Assembly (NCBI GenBank): GCA_900557275.1
Contig: USRX01000012.1
Location: 1 to 49,850 of the forward strand
Direction of reading: 5' to 3'
Source of the DNA: an uncultured Roseburia sp.
GTDB lineage: Bacteria; Bacillota_A; Clostridia; Lachnospirales; Lachnospiraceae
DNA length: 49,850 bases
The notes below the pieces were generated by a model. It ran no database searches. It had not been told where the DNA came from and worked only from the letters and a program-made list of their open reading frames with translations. The position numbers and the translations under genes are program-made. This document shows, piece by piece, positions 48,056 through 49,850 of this stretch (positions are counted from its first letter, which is position 1; every line of letters starts with the position of its first letter).

Positions 48056-48434
48056 GGGAAAGAATATATTCAAAGATCAGCCCGGCGGTGAACCATACAG
48101 GAAAATAATCGAGGCGGACAAGACCAGAAATATTGTAGGGAGTTTTGCTATAATCCCAGGGACAAAGGGAGAAAAGCCGCAGAATACTGCCGCTGATAAA
48201 TTCAACGAGCATGATGCCGGCACCGTAAAAACAGCCGCGCAGAAGCACAGGCCAGTGGCGCAGGCGCACGGAAAGAGGTCCGATGACTGCTGCAAGTCCG
48301 TAGATCGGAAACATCCAGATGGATGTGTGTCCGTTTAAAAGCAGATCTCCCCGCAGCAGTCCGCCCAGCGAGGTGAACAGGATTTCCATGCACCATCCGG
48401 TCAGACCACAGATAAAAAATGTTTTCCAGTTCAT
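48030..48434 (-). CDS. Small membrane protein, putative ABC-transporter type IV (PF06541, DUF1113) family
   Basis: This 134-residue protein has four hydrophobic segments and the family segment FFICGLTGWCMEILFTSLGG with GHTSIWMFPIYGLAAVIGPL. Related proteins are annotated as putative ABC-transporter type IV, but no ATP-binding motif is present and the function is unproven. GGGAGG precedes the ATG at 48434 on the minus strand. A longer frame starting at 48515 would include a poorly supported hydrophobic extension. The stop lies inside the pyrI terminator. Confidence 0.75.
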   Translation of the reverse strand: MNWKTFFICGLTGWCMEILFTSLGGLLRGDLLLNGHTSIWMFPIYGLAAVIGPLSVRLRHWPVLLRGCFYGAGIMLVEFISGSILRLFSLCPWDYSKTPYNISGLVRLDYFPVWFTAGLIFEYILSQKKKHILS

Positions 48435-48533
48435 GAAAAGACCTCCCGCAAAAAATACTATGCATGTAGGATATGCGATTATCCGGCAGATATACTTGAA
48501 AAAAATGCAAAACAATTATAAGATAAGGGTATT

Positions 48534-49163
48534 ATGGCTTATTTTCCAATGTTTATAGATATCGAAAAAAAGAAATGTCTGGTGGCAGGCGGAGGAACTG
48601 TGGCATTGCGCAAAGTCCGGGTGCTTCTGGATTTCGGGGCGCAGATTACGGTGGTGGCACCACAGATTGACCCGCAGATTCTGCAGCTTACAGGAAATGT
48701 ATGTGTAAAGGAACGTACCTTTGAACCGGAGGATCTGAAGGAATGTGTTCTGGTTGTGGCAGCTACTGATGATGTCAGAGAAAATCACAGGATTGCCCGG
48801 ATGGCACAAAAGAAGCATATTCCGGTCAATGCCGTGGATCAGCAGGAGGACTGCAGTTTTATTTTTCCGTCCTATCTGAAACACCGGGATCTGGTGGGGG
48901 CTTTTTCCAGTGCGGGAAACAGTCCGGTGCTCACACAGTATTTAAAAGAATCTCTGAAAGAAATTCTGACGGAAGAACTGGGACAGATTAACGATTATAT
49001 GGGAAGTATCCGTCCAGTGGTAAAAACGCGGATAGAAACAGAAAAACTGCGCAGACAGGTATATCAGACCATTCTTGCCAGGCTGCTTGCAGAGAAAAAA
49101 ACTTCACTGTTACCGGAAGAACTGGAACAGATTCTTATACAGGAAAAGCGTATGAAAGAGTAA
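48534..49163 (+). CDS. Precorrin-2 dehydrogenase/sirohydrochlorin ferrochelatase-type protein
   Basis: This 209-residue protein matches the N-terminal half of CysG and yeast Met8p. It shows an NAD-binding Rossmann segment ([22 protein letters not shown]), [35 protein letters not shown] and [12 protein letters not shown]. It oxidises precorrin-2 to sirohydrochlorin, toward siroheme or cobalamin, and may also insert iron or cobalt. The methyltransferase half of CysG is absent, so it is a stand-alone SirC/Met8-like enzyme. A hemB follows 20 bases later, making this the start of a tetrapyrrole operon that continues past the window. Confidence 0.9.
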   Translation: MAYFPMFIDIEKKKCLVAGGGTVALRKVRVLLDFGAQITVVAPQIDPQILQLTGNVCVKERTFEPEDLKECVLVVAATDDVRENHRIARMAQKKHIPVNAVDQQEDCSFIFPSYLKHRDLVGAFSSAGNSPVLTQYLKESLKEILTEELGQINDYMGSIRPVVKTRIETEKLRRQVYQTILARLLAEKKTSLLPEELEQILIQEKRMKE

Positions 49164-49183
49164 AAGAAAAGAGGAACAAGGGA

Positions 49184-49850
49184 ATGGATCGAACAAGAAG
49201 ATTAAGACAGACTGCTGTTATGCGAAGTATGGTCAGGGAAAATCACGTGAGGACAGAGGAACTGATCTACCCGCTTTTTGTTATGGAAGGGGAAAATATC
49301 GTACAGCCGGTGGAATCCATGCCGGGCATCTGCCAGTATTCCGTTGACCGCATGAACGAAGAGTTAGACCGTGTGAAAGCATTGCAGATTCCGGCAATTC
49401 TGATTTTTGGAATTCCGGAACATAAGGATGAAGTGGGGAGCGGGGCTTATGATGAGCACGGCATTGTACAGACCGCGATCCGCCGGATCAAAAAGGATTA
49501 CCCGGATCTGCTTGTGATAGCAGATGTATGTCTCTGTGAGTATACTTCGCATGGACATTGTGGCCTGATCAGAGATGGAATTATTTTAAATGATGAGACA
49601 CTGCCGCTTCTGGCACAGACGGCGGTCAGCTATGCGCGTGCGGGGGCAGATATCATTGCGCCGAGCGATATGATGGACAAGCGTGTAGGGGCGATCCGTC
49701 AGGCACTTGATGCGGCCGGATTTACCTATACACCGATTATGGCATATTCCGCAAAATTTGCATCCGGATATTACGGACCGTTTCGTGATGCGGCACATTC
49801 TGCGCCGGGATTCGGGGACCGGAAAACTTATCAGATGGACCCTGCAAACG
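49184..49850 (+). CDS. hemB: Porphobilinogen synthase, second copy (partial, runs off the window)
   Basis: The first 222 codons are present, beginning with [20 protein letters not shown]. They include the cysteine set [11 protein letters not shown] (Cys116, 118, 126) and one active-site lysine in AKFAS (Lys191). The second catalytic lysine lies beyond the edge. It is clearly homologous to the hemB at 27512, with more than half the residues identical by eye, but the N-terminal region and the segment after the cysteines differ. GAGGAA precedes the ATG. It sits 20 bases after the precorrin-2 dehydrogenase gene, so it likely belongs to a siroheme/corrinoid operon. Nothing in the sequence shows decay. 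Confidence 0.93.
   Translation, partial: MDRTRRLRQTAVMRSMVRENHVRTEELIYPLFVMEGENIVQPVESMPGICQYSVDRMNEELDRVKALQIPAILIFGIPEHKDEVGSGAYDEHGIVQTAIRRIKKDYPDLLVIADVCLCEYTSHGHCGLIRDGIILNDETLPLLAQTAVSYARAGADIIAPSDMMDKRVGAIRQALDAAGFTYTPIMAYSAKFASGYYGPFRDAAHSAPGFGDRKTYQMDPAN

Noticed and set aside
1..49850. CRISPR arrays, prophage or insertion sequences
   Set aside because: I saw no regularly spaced repeats, transposase, integrase or phage structural genes on either strand.

Overview
The window reads as a chromosomal segment from an anaerobic gut-type Firmicute of the Lachnospiraceae (Clostridium cluster XIVa). The evidence is a butyryl-CoA:acetate-type CoA-transferase, Lachnospiraceae-type small families (DUF6465, DUF5685), an IleS2-type isoleucyl-tRNA synthetase under a T-box, a NiaR-controlled NAD pathway and AGGAGG ribosome sites. 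The genus cannot be fixed from sequence alone. Almost everything is core genome. I see no phage, insertion sequence, CRISPR array or integrase.

Layout. 1-3.9 kb: tail of an unknown gene, a CoA-transferase, a flavodoxin-like protein and a split ThrE-type amino-acid exporter pair. 3.9-10.2 kb: a consensus promoter, an isoleucine T-box leader, and one uninterrupted 1875-codon frame joining a complete IleRS to a complete glycogen phosphorylase; this is the most striking object in the window. 10.2-18.7 kb: CPBP protease (minus), dnaE, pfkA, a SpoU-type RNA methyltransferase, a small unknown protein and a small alarmone synthetase. 18.7-23.7 kb: an NAD block, with a Rex-like regulator and nadA on the minus strand and nadB-nadC-niaR on the plus strand. 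nadA and nadB diverge from back-to-back promoters sharing a likely NiaR operator. 24-32.2 kb: ahcY (minus), a TPR lipoprotein, a corrinoid adenosyltransferase with hemB and hemL, a membrane-anchored amidase and a HEAT-repeat/methyltransferase protein.

32.4-36.2 kb: endonuclease IV (minus), a lysine/alanine-rich DUF6465 protein, a YfcE-like phosphoesterase (minus), a small exporter-like membrane protein and two tRNA-Leu genes, one with the unusual anticodon AAG. 36.2-43.9 kb: class B sortase, dGTPase-like HD hydrolase, then the macromolecular synthesis genes dnaG-rpoD-trmK and a TGS-containing nucleoside kinase. 44-46.6 kb: RNase P RNA, then a tight operon of a zinc-ribbon membrane protein, a DUF5685 protein with two aspartate-rich motifs and a J-domain protein with a cysteine-rich tail. 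46.6-49.85 kb: pyrB-pyrI, a small membrane protein (minus), a precorrin-2 dehydrogenase and the start of a second hemB paralogue cut by the window edge.

How the genes fit together. Tetrapyrrole genes sit in two places (27-30 kb and 48.5 kb onward), each with its own hemB. The NAD block pairs synthesis enzymes with the pathway repressor and a neighbouring NAD(H)-sensing-type protein. Convergent genes are separated by strong hairpin terminators (10.2, 18.7, 24.0, 32.3 and 34.5 kb). Promoter calls are by eye from -35/-10 similarity and spacing. Protein calls rest on motif recognition and not on database searches.
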